From: Arsenicibacter rosenii
Lineage (GTDB): Bacteria > Bacteroidota > Bacteroidia > Cytophagales > Spirosomataceae
Assembly (NCBI RefSeq): GCF_001870735.1
Contig: NZ_MORL01000002.1
Span: 443,076 to 507,075, forward strand
Length of the DNA: 64,000 nucleotides
Direction of reading: 5' to 3'
Positions 36,905 through 46,977 of this stretch are shown one piece after another. The notes beneath the pieces are model-generated. The model saw only the letters and a program-made list of their open reading frames with translations. It was not told the DNA's origin and ran no database searches. The translations under genes and the position numbers were made by a program. The number at the start of each line of letters is the position of its first letter. Within the stretch, counting starts at the first letter, position 1.

Positions 36905-38830
36905 TTATTTTGTTAAAATGCGTACAACTACGCGGGATGATTGCTGTTTCGAGGTGTATACTTTATGGGTAGCCTTCTGGAAATCAGCTTCTGTAGCCTG
37001 ATAAATGTTAACGAATTTTTGCGGATTACGATCCACCAGCGGGAACCAGGAACTTTGTACCTGCACCATAATTCTGTGCCCTTTTTTGAACGTATGCGCT
37101 GCATCCTGCATGTCAAACTTCACTTCTGTCACCTTATTCGGAACCATTGGCTCAGGTTTTGAAAAACTTTTCCGGAATTTAGCCCGCATGACCTCACCCC
37201 GGATAAGCAACTGAAAACCGCCCATTTTGGTGGTTGGAACCGGACTGTCGTTGGGTGCATTATCCGGATAAACGTCGATCAGCTTGACCACAAAATCGGC
37301 ATCGGTACCCGTTGTGGAAACAAACAGATCGGCCATAACATTGCCGGAAATCGTCACGTCTTCGTCCAGCACATCCGACTCATAAACCAGTACGTCGGGC
37401 CGGACAGCCGCAAACCGCTGGTCTTCGTACATAAAGTCGCTGCCCCGGATAATCCGGATTTCGTTGGTAAACGGTACCGGCTTTTTCGGGTCGCTGATGT
37501 ACTCGTCAGGCGTACTGTTACCCGCCGGCGGCGTAAACGACAGCTTGCCGTTCGGGTGGAGATACAGGCTTTTTTCTTCCGTATTTTTCGGCGGCCACTG
37601 GTCATATTTTTTCCACTGGTTAGAGCCGGTTTCAAAAATATACGCTTTCGGAAGTTTCGGATCCGGCGTACCTTTCAGGTAGTGATTAAACAGCGGGAAC
37701 TCGATGTTTTCACGATAAAACTGACTGGTCTTATCCCCGAATTTGATGTTCCCGAGCGATTCGCCGGTCGAGCGTGCCCAACCGCCGTGAATCCAGGGCC
37801 CCATTACCAGCAGATTCGGCGAGGCAGGGTTGTTGCGTTCTACACCGGCATAGGTTTTCAGCGGGCCGTAGAGGTCTTCCTGATCAAACCACCCACCCAC
37901 CGTCAGCATCGCCGGTTTGATGTTTTTCAGGTGCGGGACCGGGGTACGGGCCTGCCAGAACGCATCGTACGTTTCGTGGTTCATCATCTCGTTCCAGATA
38001 CTATTCTGCCCTTTGAAGTACTTCTCATTGGCGTTTTTAATTGGCCCGAGGTCCATGTAAAATTTGTAGGAGTCAGGCGTGATATAAGCCGAGAAGCCGG
38101 GGGCACCCTTAGGCGTCGGCTCCGGACGCGGCTGACCATACGACGACAGAAAGGCAAACGTGCCCATCAGAAAAAACGCGCCGTTGTGGTGCCGGTCGTC
38201 GCCCATAAACCAGTCGGTAACGGGGGCTTGCGGCGAGGCGATTTTCAGGGCAGGGTGGGCGTCAATAGCCGTCATGGTTGTGTAGAAACCCGGGGCCGAA
38301 ATCCCCCATGTACCTACTTTACCATTGTTATTCCGGATGTTTTTAAGCAGCCACTCAATACTATCGTAGGTATCCGAGCTTTCGTCGATGTCGGCTGGTT
38401 TTTGCTTGTTCGGGTTATGCGGTCGCACGCCGACAAAGGTGCCTTCGGACATGTACCGGCCGCGAACATCCTGATACACAAAAATGTATCCGTCTCTGGC
38501 AAACAGCATCGACGGCCCCAGCGAGGTTTTATAGGCATCTGCCCCGTACGGAGCCACGCTGTATGGCGTCCGGTCAAACATGATCGGATAGGTCTTCGTA
38601 CTGTCTTTCGGCAGGTAGATCGACGTAAACAGCTTCACGCCGTCGCGCATAGGCACCATCCGTTCGATTTTGGTATAGTGCTGCCGGATGTACACAGAGT
38701 CTTCCTTGTTGACCAGAGACCCTGGCCGCTGCTGGGCGATAACAGGGCTACCGGCCACCGCCAGTAGCAGCCCCGGCACAAGTCCGGAAAGCGCTTTCCG
38801 GAGAGTACGTTTTGTGCTGATGAAATTCAT
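36905..38830 (-). CDS. Exported CocE/NonD (S15 family) hydrolase
   Basis: 641 aa from the ATG at 38830, 13 bases after the preceding gene. Signal peptide about 1-33. The alpha/beta-hydrolase domain has the family motif VYQDVRGRYMSEG (119-130), nucleophile Ser178 in WGISAPG, acid in GGWFDQED and His in GPWIHGGW. A C-terminal jelly-roll domain (from about 410) completes the X-Pro dipeptidyl-peptidase/alpha-amino-acid ester hydrolase/glutaryl-7-ACA acylase layout. Such enzymes cleave esters or amides of amino acids. It is the last gene of a SusC-SusD operon, suggesting it processes the imported compound. Confidence 0.9.
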   Translation of the reverse strand: MNFISTKRTLRKALSGLVPGLLLAVAGSPVIAQQRPGSLVNKEDSVYIRQHYTKIERMVPMRDGVKLFTSIYLPKDSTKTYPIMFDRTPYSVAPYGADAYKTSLGPSMLFARDGYIFVYQDVRGRYMSEGTFVGVRPHNPNKQKPADIDESSDTYDSIEWLLKNIRNNNGKVGTWGISAPGFYTTMTAIDAHPALKIASPQAPVTDWFMGDDRHHNGAFFLMGTFAFLSSYGQPRPEPTPKGAPGFSAYITPDSYKFYMDLGPIKNANEKYFKGQNSIWNEMMNHETYDAFWQARTPVPHLKNIKPAMLTVGGWFDQEDLYGPLKTYAGVERNNPASPNLLVMGPWIHGGWARSTGESLGNIKFGDKTSQFYRENIEFPLFNHYLKGTPDPKLPKAYIFETGSNQWKKYDQWPPKNTEEKSLYLHPNGKLSFTPPAGNSTPDEYISDPKKPVPFTNEIRIIRGSDFMYEDQRFAAVRPDVLVYESDVLDEDVTISGNVMADLFVSTTGTDADFVVKLIDVYPDNAPNDSPVPTTKMGGFQLLIRGEVMRAKFRKSFSKPEPMVPNKVTEVKFDMQDAAHTFKKGHRIMVQVQSSWFPLVDRNPQKFVNIYQATEADFQKATHKVYTSKQQSSRVVVRILTK

Positions 38831-38843
38831 GTAAACGGTTAAT

Positions 38844-40487
38844 TTATTTGTCTCCTGCTTTACCCGACGTGGCTTTGGCCGGAGCTGATGCACCTTTGGT
38901 GGCCCGGGCCTTGATGTGTGCATCCATAAGTTTTAACAAATACGCATTTGAGTACGGCCGCCAGCTATGACCGCCGCGTTCGCCGTAGGTAAATGAGCCC
39001 TCAAATGCCGGATTTTTGGTTTTGGTCAGAAAGTCTTCCATGTGATATACGCCCACATTGAGGTAGAAGTCATCCATCCGGCCGCAAATTACGTTTAATT
39101 TTCCAACCAGCTTCGGCCCGACGGTTGCCCAGTTTTTTTCGAGGTAATAGCGCATGTCGAAATGCTCTTTCCAGTACTGCGCCACTGACGGATCCATCAC
39201 GCCGGTTTTCTTATCGAACAGCGGTTTGAAATAGCCGTCTGATCCCACGGGCCCGAATACCGAACTCCAGATGTCGAGCTGCCCGCCCGAACGTCCTTTG
39301 GTACCGTTAACCAGTTCCATGGTATTGCGTTGCTGCGAGGTCAGCCGGACTTCGCCCGTGGGCGGAATGCGGGTGTTCGGCGTCGGTACGCGGTACCATT
39401 CGTGCTCTTTGTAAAATGCGTTTTTGTCGGCGTAAATATTAATCCCTTCCACGTTGCGGAAATCAAGCGGATCGGGCGCGAACGACCACGTACCCCCGTA
39501 AAAATCCGGATACAGTACCTGTAGCGCAAACGACTCCCAGCCCCCCGTCGAACCACCGGTCAGGACCCGGGCGTAGCCTTCGCGGATGCAGCGGAACTGT
39601 TTTTCGATTTCAGGAATCAGTTCCTCATGAATGGCATCGCCGAACGGCCCGTTGTTTGCCGAATTAACCGCGTACGAATCATCGAAATAAGGCGTCGGGT
39701 GTTGCAGCGTAATGGCGATAAAGCGTGGCAGCGTATCGGAGCCCCAGGCCTGATAGAACTCATTTTTAGGATCCTCGGCAAAACGGAACGGCGGGGCCAC
39801 TGAAAAATGCCCCTGCTGATAAACCGTCGGATAATACCGGTTTGGCTCGGTTTCGTAGCCTTTCGGGAGCAGAATCGTTGCGCCGATATAGATCGGATGA
39901 CCCCAGAATTTCGTCAGTTTCGGGCTTTGAATTTTGATGTGTTTCACCCATTTGGTGTCGGCCGGCACTTGAATGGGCGGAATAACCGTGGTGACCTGTA
40001 ACCGCACCGTTCCACCTTTGGCCGGATCGATACTGACCTTCTGCACCGCGCTGTAGACATTGCCCGGCGACCGGCGCCAGTCCTGGCCTTCCCACTGGTC
40101 CATGTGCATCCAGACCGTATGGCCGTCGGCGCGCTTAAACTCCGTATACTTGTTCAGGACGGCCTGAATGTAGTACTCGCCCTTCGGAATATCGCCGAGG
40201 GCATTGATCGGATAACCGAGCGTTGATCCATCGATGACAACCGGTTTGCCGGGTGTCAGTTTCTCAAAATCGACGCCGAAAAACTGGGTGCCGTAGCGGC
40301 CTACCTGCAACCGGGGTTCAAGGCTGTCTTTCCGCGCAATGACCAGAAACATGCGGCCGGTCAGGGGTGTTGCGGAGACGGAGGCCGGAAAGCTGATTTC
40401 GAACCGGAGCGGTGATTGCGCCCATGCCCGCTGACTAAGCAGCAGGAGCATGAGCAGCCACCGGATTAGGGATTTATTGATAAGCAT
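38844..40487 (-). CDS. Exported esterase-like serine hydrolase
   Basis: 547 aa, signal peptide about 1-23 (AWAQ). A beta-rich N-terminal domain (about 25-180; FEISFPASVSATPLTGRMF) precedes an esterase D/Fes-like alpha/beta-hydrolase domain with nucleophile Ser in VLTGGSTGGWESF and catalytic His in GERGGHSWRPY. The C-terminal tail is Ala/Lys-rich. It lies 30 bases after susD and 13 before the CocE gene. The exact substrate is unknown; the operon position suggests initial or periplasmic hydrolysis of the ligand taken up by SusCD. Confidence 0.84.
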   Translation of the reverse strand: MLINKSLIRWLLMLLLLSQRAWAQSPLRFEISFPASVSATPLTGRMFLVIARKDSLEPRLQVGRYGTQFFGVDFEKLTPGKPVVIDGSTLGYPINALGDIPKGEYYIQAVLNKYTEFKRADGHTVWMHMDQWEGQDWRRSPGNVYSAVQKVSIDPAKGGTVRLQVTTVIPPIQVPADTKWVKHIKIQSPKLTKFWGHPIYIGATILLPKGYETEPNRYYPTVYQQGHFSVAPPFRFAEDPKNEFYQAWGSDTLPRFIAITLQHPTPYFDDSYAVNSANNGPFGDAIHEELIPEIEKQFRCIREGYARVLTGGSTGGWESFALQVLYPDFYGGTWSFAPDPLDFRNVEGINIYADKNAFYKEHEWYRVPTPNTRIPPTGEVRLTSQQRNTMELVNGTKGRSGGQLDIWSSVFGPVGSDGYFKPLFDKKTGVMDPSVAQYWKEHFDMRYYLEKNWATVGPKLVGKLNVICGRMDDFYLNVGVYHMEDFLTKTKNPAFEGSFTYGERGGHSWRPYSNAYLLKLMDAHIKARATKGASAPAKATSGKAGDK

Positions 40488-40517
40488 ATACAGTAGGGGA
40501 AAAGGGTAAGGAAAGAA

Positions 40518-41897
40518 TTATTGCGGGTTTTTGGCGTCCCATTGTATCTCGGCAAACGGCCGGATCAGCTGGTCATACACCTTGTGGTTGGGCTGGTCAT
40601 TCGGTAGCTGGGCCAGACGACCATACCGGCGCATATCGAACCATCGGTGGCCTTCGGTATAGAGCGAGTACCGGCGCTGCGTCAGCAGTTCGTCGATAAG
40701 CCCGTCCTTGCTGTTGATAATAGCGGGTTTGGCCGTTTCCAGCGTTGGCAAACCGGCAGACGTACGGATACGGTTCAGGGCTGATACGGCATCAGCCAGT
40801 TTACCGGTCTGAATCATGGCTTCGGCATACATCAGGACCAGTTCTTCGTTCCGGATAATGGAGATCGGAGCGGTACTGGTCGTATAAAGATACACATCGT
40901 AGTTGCCGATAATACCACTCAGGGCCCTTGACGAGGTTCGTTTCACTACTTTTTTTACACGGCTGTCATTGGCTTCGGCCTGCGTAATAAACAGATCCTG
41001 CGCAACCCGCGGGGAGGCCGTGGTATTCAGCTGCTGAAATAAAGGATTTGTCGCATCGCCGGACGTGGTTGAATAGGTAAAATTAGGGCCGGTCGTCAGC
41101 GCGCCGGTCAGGCTCAGGAATGAATCATTCAGCAGGGTAATCATGCCTGCCCAGTCCTGCTGATACATGGCCGTACGGGCGGCCAGTGCGCGGTTAAATT
41201 TGCGGAACGTCTCCGGCGTATTGAAGCCGGCATAGCCGCTGGTCATTGTGAACGCAAACGCCGATCCACCGGCCGTCAGCTGTGTGGCGCCTTCGTCGAG
41301 CAACCGCCGGATTTCGGCAAGTCCTTCTTCGTAAGACACAAACGGTCCTGGCTTCAGCATATCGCCCGGACTGTATAAGTCGCTGAATTTGATGCGGATT
41401 CCGTTTTTGTACTGCATGTTCAGCATATTCAGCATGACGTAGGCCTTCACCGTTGCTGTATAACCGCGGATGCCCTGCTTTTCGGCCTCGGTCAGGGCAC
41501 CGGGAGCTGCATTTTCGGCCGATATTCTGAAAATGTCGGCCCGGCGGCGGGTCTGGGCATAATCGGCATAGTAGCCGTTAAAGAGGGTAGTGGCGCTGAA
41601 TCCACCGTTGGTCGAGCCCAGCAGTTCGGTGGTCCAGGTCAGTTCGGTAGAGGCGAGGTTATAGGCCTCACGGCCGATGGAACCCGTTACCAGAATGAAG
41701 TTGGACAGGCCGTTCCGCATCACCGACTGTACGCCGATACCAAGCTGGTTGATCTGAATCCGTGACGCATTGGTGATGAACGATTCAATGGCCGGGTTGT
41801 TGGGGTCAATCGAGTTTTCGACCTCAAAAAAACTGCACGATGGGGCCGTAAATGCCAGACCGGCCAGCAATAACAAGTGTTTTATAGACAATTTCAT
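40518..41897 (-). CDS. SusD/RagB-type nutrient-binding lipoprotein
   Basis: 459 aa. Lipobox TAPSC with Cys21. Signatures of the family: the DPNNPAIESF stretch early, central TPR-like helices, and the C-terminal RNEELVLMYAEAMIQTGKLADA and LLTQRRYSLYTEGHRWFDMRRYGR. SusD caps the SusC barrel and captures the ligand at the surface. It is 23 bases after susC, and the pair heads the operon. Length is a little short for the family, typical of the RagB-like peptide or small-ligand group. Confidence 0.93.
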   Translation of the reverse strand: MKLSIKHLLLLAGLAFTAPSCSFFEVENSIDPNNPAIESFITNASRIQINQLGIGVQSVMRNGLSNFILVTGSIGREAYNLASTELTWTTELLGSTNGGFSATTLFNGYYADYAQTRRRADIFRISAENAAPGALTEAEKQGIRGYTATVKAYVMLNMLNMQYKNGIRIKFSDLYSPGDMLKPGPFVSYEEGLAEIRRLLDEGATQLTAGGSAFAFTMTSGYAGFNTPETFRKFNRALAARTAMYQQDWAGMITLLNDSFLSLTGALTTGPNFTYSTTSGDATNPLFQQLNTTASPRVAQDLFITQAEANDSRVKKVVKRTSSRALSGIIGNYDVYLYTTSTAPISIIRNEELVLMYAEAMIQTGKLADAVSALNRIRTSAGLPTLETAKPAIINSKDGLIDELLTQRRYSLYTEGHRWFDMRRYGRLAQLPNDQPNHKVYDQLIRPFAEIQWDAKNPQ

Positions 41898-41920
41898 GAG
41901 TGCTTCGGAAAGAGTAAGGA

Positions 41921-44900
41921 TTAAAAATCAACCGCCAGGTGGAAGAAAATGCGTTTGCTGTTCGGGAAGGCCGCGTTATCGACGCTGGCCCCTACTGATT
42001 GGTTGCCAAAGTTTGACACTTCGGGGTCATAGCCCTGATATTTTGTGAAGGTCAGCAGGTTCTGGGCCGACGTGCCGATACGCAAATTCGATACCACATT
42101 ACCGAAGGCCGATGTCATCAGCGATTTCGGGAAGGTATAGTACAGGGATACTTCGCGCAGACGTACATAACTCGCGTTCTGGATAAATTCGCGGGCGGTT
42201 ACGTTCGGGTTTGTCGGCAGCCGTGCACGGCCATTCGGCAGCCCGACGTTTTCGTACAGGTTATCGACTTTGCTCCAGTCAACGGTAGTACCGCCGGTAT
42301 CTTTCTGCTTGATGGTCAGGTTCGAGTTGTAGTTGCCCTGGCTGGTATGTAGCAGAAACGAGAAATCGAAATCCCGGAAGAGTTTGAACTGGTTTGAAAA
42401 CGACATCTGAAACTTTGGCTGGGCATCTTCGTAACGGGTTGCCTGGGCTACTCCCGACGCATCCAGTACGTTTGGTGACCCGAACCAGCGTGTCGGCGAC
42501 TCGCCCAGCCGGAGCTGGTTGCGGCCATAGATGCTGAACCCTGAGCCTACGGTGGTGTTCGGAATGTCGAGGCGGGTAATTTTGCTGCGGTTGAACCAGT
42601 ATTGCAGCTGGGTAGTCCATGAGAAGTTCGATAACTGAACCGGTGTTGTACCCAGTGCCAGTTCGATACCACGGTTTTGCAGGTCACCTACCGGGTATGC
42701 GTTGAACTGGGTCACGCCTGTGCCCGAGGCCAGTGTATATGGGTTCAGCAGGTTAAAGACTTTCTTGTCGTAGTACGTGGCCTCCAGCGTTACTTTGTTG
42801 TTCAGGAAGCCGAAATCGGCGCCCCACTCAATTTCCTGGGCTGTTTCGGGTTCGATGGTCGGGTTGCCGATGGATGCCGGCGAAACCGCGCCCAGCTGCC
42901 CGTCGATAATCGTGGTCGACATCGACGTAAAGAGGTTGCCATAGGCCGGAACACCACCTGTGCGGCCAAACGCACCCCGCAGTTTAAACTGGCTGACCGG
43001 TTCGTAGGTCCAGAATCCAAATTTGGTCAGGTTCACAGCCAGCGACGCCCGGGGGAATCCGTACCACTTCGTGTTGTCGCCGTTCAGGCTCGATTTGTCG
43101 TAGCGGATACCCAGCGTACCAATCACTTTATCTTCGTAGTTCATTTCCTGCTGGGCCACCATACCGACGTCCTGCCAGCGCTGGAACGCTTCGCTGAACG
43201 ACCGTACACTACCGTTGTTCGGGTTAATCTGCTTCGGGAGCATGCCCTCGCCCTGAATCCAGCTCAGATCATTGTCGGTCGTCAGCCGGACCGTACCTAC
43301 CTGCGAGGTCATGTCGATTTTGCCGGCCAGTTTCCAGCTATAAATCAGGAACGCCTGTAGGTTCGTGTTAAAGCTGCGCGATTTAGAGAAGCGGGATGCA
43401 CCCGGTGTGGCCCGTGTCCGCTGCGACTGTAAATCTTCCGGAAAATAAACCTTTGCTTCGGTGTTTACGTAGTCAAGCCCGCCCGAAATGGCCAGTTTCA
43501 GGGTGCTGTTTGGTTTTTGCAGGAAATAAATATTGCCCGTAAATGACTGTATAAACCGATTGGTCTGTTCGTCATTGATGGTCCGGTCAACGATCGCCAG
43601 CGGGTTGTCGCCGGTATAGCGGGAGTCCGGATAGATACCGTTTACGGGGAACAGCTGGGCATAATTCGGGATGTAGGCCAGTACATAACCAACTGAAACG
43701 CCCCGGTTGTCGTTGCCGCTGAAGCTACGCTGCGCTCCGGTCCGCATGTAATTTGACCCGAAAGAAAAGTCAATCCATTTCGCCAGTTTATGGTCGATGC
43801 TCAGCCGCAGTGATTTCCGCTGATAGCCGGTTCGTTTCTGGATACCGGTTTCGTCGTTGACACCCGCTGCGACGTAGAATTTAGTTTTATCGTTACCTCC
43901 CGAAACACTGAGGCGGGTGTTGCTGATATGACCGGTGTTGCCGTAAACGTATTTTTCATAATCGTAGATTTTGCCTTCAGCTGTGGCTTTTTTCCAGAGT
44001 TCGATTTCCGTTGTGCTGCCGCTGCCCGGGTTCCCGTTGCCGAATACATAATCAAATTTATTTTGCCCCTGCGGCCCGATCGGATCCAGGCTCCAGCCCT
44101 CAGAACCCAGCAGCCGAATGGCCGACGAAAAACCGATATCCTGGCCGAAACTGACCTTGGTTTTGCCGGCTTTCCCTTTTTTGGTCGTAATGATAATAAC
44201 CCCTGCGTTGGCGCGTGTTCCGTAGATGGCCGCCGCGCTCGGGCCTTTCAGTACTTCAATTGATTCAACATCGGCCGGATTAATGTCGGTCAGGCGGTTC
44301 GGGGCCTGATCCTGATTGGAGCCGGCTCCGCTGAACGCCGCTGCTCCCGCACCGGTCGCAAACTGCGAGTTATTGACAAATACCCCGTCGACGACATACA
44401 ACGGCTCTGACGTTCCGTTGATCGATGAAATACCGCGCAGCTTTACTGAAATGCCACCGCCGGGTGCGCCGCTGTTCTGGACAATGTTGGCTCCGACGAC
44501 TTTCCCGCTCATGGCCCCGTCGATGGTGACCGGCTTGGTTTTGCCAATCAGTTCGTCGGCCGTCAGCCGCGTAACGGCGTTGGCGGCGTTGCTCCGCTTC
44601 ACGCTCGTGGCGAGACCGGATACAATAACCTCGTCGAGGTTCTGAACCGCTTCGGCCATTTCGATATTCATCACGTCTGATTTTGTAATAGGAACCTCTT
44701 GCATCGTGTAGCCGATAAAGGAGAAAATCAGCCATTTGGCCGTGGCCGGTACACTGATTGAATACTCACCGGCGGCATTTGAAACCGCTCCCTTAGTTGA
44801 CCCTTTGGCGACAATGTTGACGCCCGGCACCGGGGCTCCGTCGGCCTTCGCTGTGATTTTACCGGTAATGGTCCGGTCTTGTGCCATAACTTGCCCGAAT

Positions 44901-44947
44901 CCGCTCATTAATAAGCAGATAAGCCACAAAACGTACACTTTTTTCAT
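41921..44947 (-). CDS. SusC/RagA-type TonB-linked outer-membrane transporter
   Basis: 1008 aa from the ATG at 44947 (signal peptide ending FGQVMAQ); an ATG 48 bases upstream is less suitable. A carboxypeptidase-regulatory domain (about 22-105; ITGKITAKADGAPVPGVNIV), the plug (about 110-230; ISSINGTSEPLYVVDGVFV, the SusC signature region) and a barrel ending with LAVDF follow. It imports a ligand using TonB energy. First gene of the four-gene operon with susD and two hydrolases. Confidence 0.93.
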   Translation of the reverse strand: MKKVYVLWLICLLMSGFGQVMAQDRTITGKITAKADGAPVPGVNIVAKGSTKGAVSNAAGEYSISVPATAKWLIFSFIGYTMQEVPITKSDVMNIEMAEAVQNLDEVIVSGLATSVKRSNAANAVTRLTADELIGKTKPVTIDGAMSGKVVGANIVQNSGAPGGGISVKLRGISSINGTSEPLYVVDGVFVNNSQFATGAGAAAFSGAGSNQDQAPNRLTDINPADVESIEVLKGPSAAAIYGTRANAGVIIITTKKGKAGKTKVSFGQDIGFSSAIRLLGSEGWSLDPIGPQGQNKFDYVFGNGNPGSGSTTEIELWKKATAEGKIYDYEKYVYGNTGHISNTRLSVSGGNDKTKFYVAAGVNDETGIQKRTGYQRKSLRLSIDHKLAKWIDFSFGSNYMRTGAQRSFSGNDNRGVSVGYVLAYIPNYAQLFPVNGIYPDSRYTGDNPLAIVDRTINDEQTNRFIQSFTGNIYFLQKPNSTLKLAISGGLDYVNTEAKVYFPEDLQSQRTRATPGASRFSKSRSFNTNLQAFLIYSWKLAGKIDMTSQVGTVRLTTDNDLSWIQGEGMLPKQINPNNGSVRSFSEAFQRWQDVGMVAQQEMNYEDKVIGTLGIRYDKSSLNGDNTKWYGFPRASLAVNLTKFGFWTYEPVSQFKLRGAFGRTGGVPAYGNLFTSMSTTIIDGQLGAVSPASIGNPTIEPETAQEIEWGADFGFLNNKVTLEATYYDKKVFNLLNPYTLASGTGVTQFNAYPVGDLQNRGIELALGTTPVQLSNFSWTTQLQYWFNRSKITRLDIPNTTVGSGFSIYGRNQLRLGESPTRWFGSPNVLDASGVAQATRYEDAQPKFQMSFSNQFKLFRDFDFSFLLHTSQGNYNSNLTIKQKDTGGTTVDWSKVDNLYENVGLPNGRARLPTNPNVTAREFIQNASYVRLREVSLYYTFPKSLMTSAFGNVVSNLRIGTSAQNLLTFTKYQGYDPEVSNFGNQSVGASVDNAAFPNSKRIFFHLAVDF

Positions 44948-45311
44948 AAAGAAACTGCGATAAAGTATAGATAAAAGACAGTAATGCAAGGCCATGCAAT
45001 GGTGAGGGAGCCCAAAGCGGAAATAGTATGTACGATAAGATCAGAAGACCTGCCCAAAGACAGGAATGCCGGTAGCGTTCGCTACCTGAAGAAGCTTATG
45101 GAAGGTTTTGTTGTACCGTAGGCAAGTCCTGATGGACAGGTCTGGTAAATGTATGTAATACTCTTTTTAATTGAAATATAATTTTTTTAATTATACAAAA
45201 CTCAAAATAAATTACTTATAATATACAATTACGCGGAATAAACAAAAAATGAAAACTTTATATCGTTACGTTTTTTCCTGTATTCGTTTTATTTGAATCA
45301 GGCATGAAAAA
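44948..45311. promoter_or_regulatory. Long AT-rich leader region upstream of susC
   Basis: About 360 bases hold no gene. A short perfect hairpin, GGTAGCG/CGCTACC (45071-45086), lies 125 bases before the susC ATG, and the section from about 45150 to 45300 is very AT-rich. It must contain the susC promoter, but I cannot point to an exact -7/-33 pair; TATACTTTA on the minus strand near 44960 is a weak candidate. No regulator gene is adjacent. Confidence 0.35.
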
Positions 45312-45333
45312 AGCCTGCACACAGGTGCAGGCT
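45312..45333 (-). terminator. Rho-independent terminator of the subtilase gene
   Basis: Perfect 9-bp stem (45312-45320 with 45325-45333), 4-base loop; on the minus strand the stem is followed by a run of Ts. It lies 31 bases after the stop codon. Confidence 0.85.
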
Positions 45334-45363
45334 CACAGGATTAAGCTACAATTATGACTGGTC

Positions 45364-46977
45364 TTACTTAGCACCTGATTCTTCCATCTGGGCCATCTTA
45401 ACGGCGTCATACAGGTTCACAATCGCGCCGGTTTTCGACAGATCGGTAAAGTTGACCATGTCTTCCGATTCGGGGCGGACTACCTGAAGTTTGGTTACCG
45501 TAGCCGATTTTTCGATAATCCGCTTAATGTCGGAATACGTCAGTTTCGGGAAGTACGACTTCAGTACGGCCGCTATGCCTGAGACAACCGGGGCTGCCAT
45601 ACTTGTTCCGCTCAGGCTTTCGTAGTGACTGCCGGGCGTTGTAGAGAAAATAGACATACCCGGAGCAAACACGTCAACCGTTTTCTGGCCATAGTTCGAA
45701 AACGGAGCCACCAGGCTTTTATCGCCGTGCTGCGTTGTGGCACCTACCGTAATCAGGTTCGGAATAGCGTTGCCATCGATAAACGTGGCTGCCGGATAGC
45801 TGGCCGTGGTGTCGAGCAGTTTGCTGTCGTTGCCGGCCGCATGAATCAGCAGCACACCTTTCTGAAGCGCATAGCGCATGGCATCGTCAACGGCTTTGCG
45901 CTGCGGCGAATAATCCTTTCCGAAACTCATGTTGATGATCTGAGCCCCGTTGTCGACCGCATACCGGATGGCATTGGCAACATCTTTATCGCGCTCGTCG
46001 CCATCCGGAACGGCGCGGACAGCCATGATTTTTACCTGATCGGCAACACCCAGCACACCCAGATTGTTGGTCCGGTCGGCGCCAATGATACCGGCCACGT
46101 GGGTGCCATGTCGTGCGTTAGGGCCCGTAATATCGGGGTTACCGTAATTTTTATCACTCGTGTTGTCAGGATCGTCACCGATGATCTGGCGGGCCGAGTA
46201 AGTAGGATTGTACGCATATTCGGCCCGGGCTTTCAGCTCCTGTAGCGCACTTTTCAGTTCGTTCTTGACGTCATCGGCCTCTGTATATCCCTGAGCGGTC
46301 AGCATTTTATAGAGGAGTCCGGCCTGTTTCCGTACCATGAGGTCGTCTGATTTTACATTCGCCAGGGTAGCCGTATCGAGTTTGCTGACACCCAGTGTTT
46401 TCAGCAGGCTCTCGGTCAGCATCAGGTATTGCTCGTTGAAGCGGCTGATCGACTCATACTGCTGCTTATATTCGTCCTGCTTGCTTTCGACCTCTTTCTT
46501 GAATTGCTGATACTGGTCGTATTCTTTTTGTTGGGCAGGGTTCAGCGATGAACGGTTTTTGCCTTCATACAGGGGTTTCAGCCGGATGTACTGGCGGGTT
46601 ACCTCTGCGGTCTCAAACTCAATGTTTTTCCCGTCTTTATTACCCAGGAAGTTCCAGCCATGTACGTCATCGACGTAGCCGTTTTTATCATCGTCGATAC
46701 CGTTGCCGGGTATTTCTTTCGGGTTCGTCCAGAGCACACGCTTCAGGTCCTCGTGGGTTGAGTCGATGCCCCCGTCGATGACGGCAACAATAACGGGGGT
46801 TGCTTTCCGGTTTTTAAGGAGCTCTTTATAGGTACGCTCCGTGCTAATCCCCAGGGCGCTGTCAGACTTAGGGTCTAGATGGAACCATTGTTTTGTTTGC
46901 GCCTGACTGATTACTGATGAAAACGTCACAGCAATCACGCAACCGAGCAGGCGTATCCCTGGCTTGTTTAAAAACAT
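45364..46977 (-). CDS. Exported S8 (subtilisin-like) serine protease
   Basis: 537 aa from the ATG at 46977; an ATG at 47013 adds 12 residues. Signal peptide about 1-27. The catalytic triad is complete: Asp68 in AVIDGGID, His290 in ARHGTHVAG, Ser459 in SGTSMAAP. Between Asp and His there is an insertion of roughly 170 residues (about 115-285), largely helical and rich in Gln, Lys and Glu. It is absent from plain subtilases but known in a Bacteroidetes subgroup. No classical propeptide or C-terminal sorting domain is visible. Likely a periplasmic or secreted protease. It has its own terminator. Confidence 0.9.
   Translation of the reverse strand: MFLNKPGIRLLGCVIAVTFSSVISQAQTKQWFHLDPKSDSALGISTERTYKELLKNRKATPVIVAVIDGGIDSTHEDLKRVLWTNPKEIPGNGIDDDKNGYVDDVHGWNFLGNKDGKNIEFETAEVTRQYIRLKPLYEGKNRSSLNPAQQKEYDQYQQFKKEVESKQDEYKQQYESISRFNEQYLMLTESLLKTLGVSKLDTATLANVKSDDLMVRKQAGLLYKMLTAQGYTEADDVKNELKSALQELKARAEYAYNPTYSARQIIGDDPDNTSDKNYGNPDITGPNARHGTHVAGIIGADRTNNLGVLGVADQVKIMAVRAVPDGDERDKDVANAIRYAVDNGAQIINMSFGKDYSPQRKAVDDAMRYALQKGVLLIHAAGNDSKLLDTTASYPAATFIDGNAIPNLITVGATTQHGDKSLVAPFSNYGQKTVDVFAPGMSIFSTTPGSHYESLSGTSMAAPVVSGIAAVLKSYFPKLTYSDIKRIIEKSATVTKLQVVRPESEDMVNFTDLSKTGAIVNLYDAVKMAQMEESGAK

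Noticed and set aside
37556-38767. 403-aa plus-strand reading frame
   Set aside because: Antisense to the CocE/S15 hydrolase; no domain recognised, strongly basic shadow composition.
42677-43360. 227-aa plus-strand reading frame
   Set aside because: Antisense to the SusC barrel and without recognisable features.
45249-45296. 15-codon frame beginning MKTLYRYVF in the susC upstream region
   Set aside because: Too short to support, with no ribosome site; reported only as AT-rich leader.
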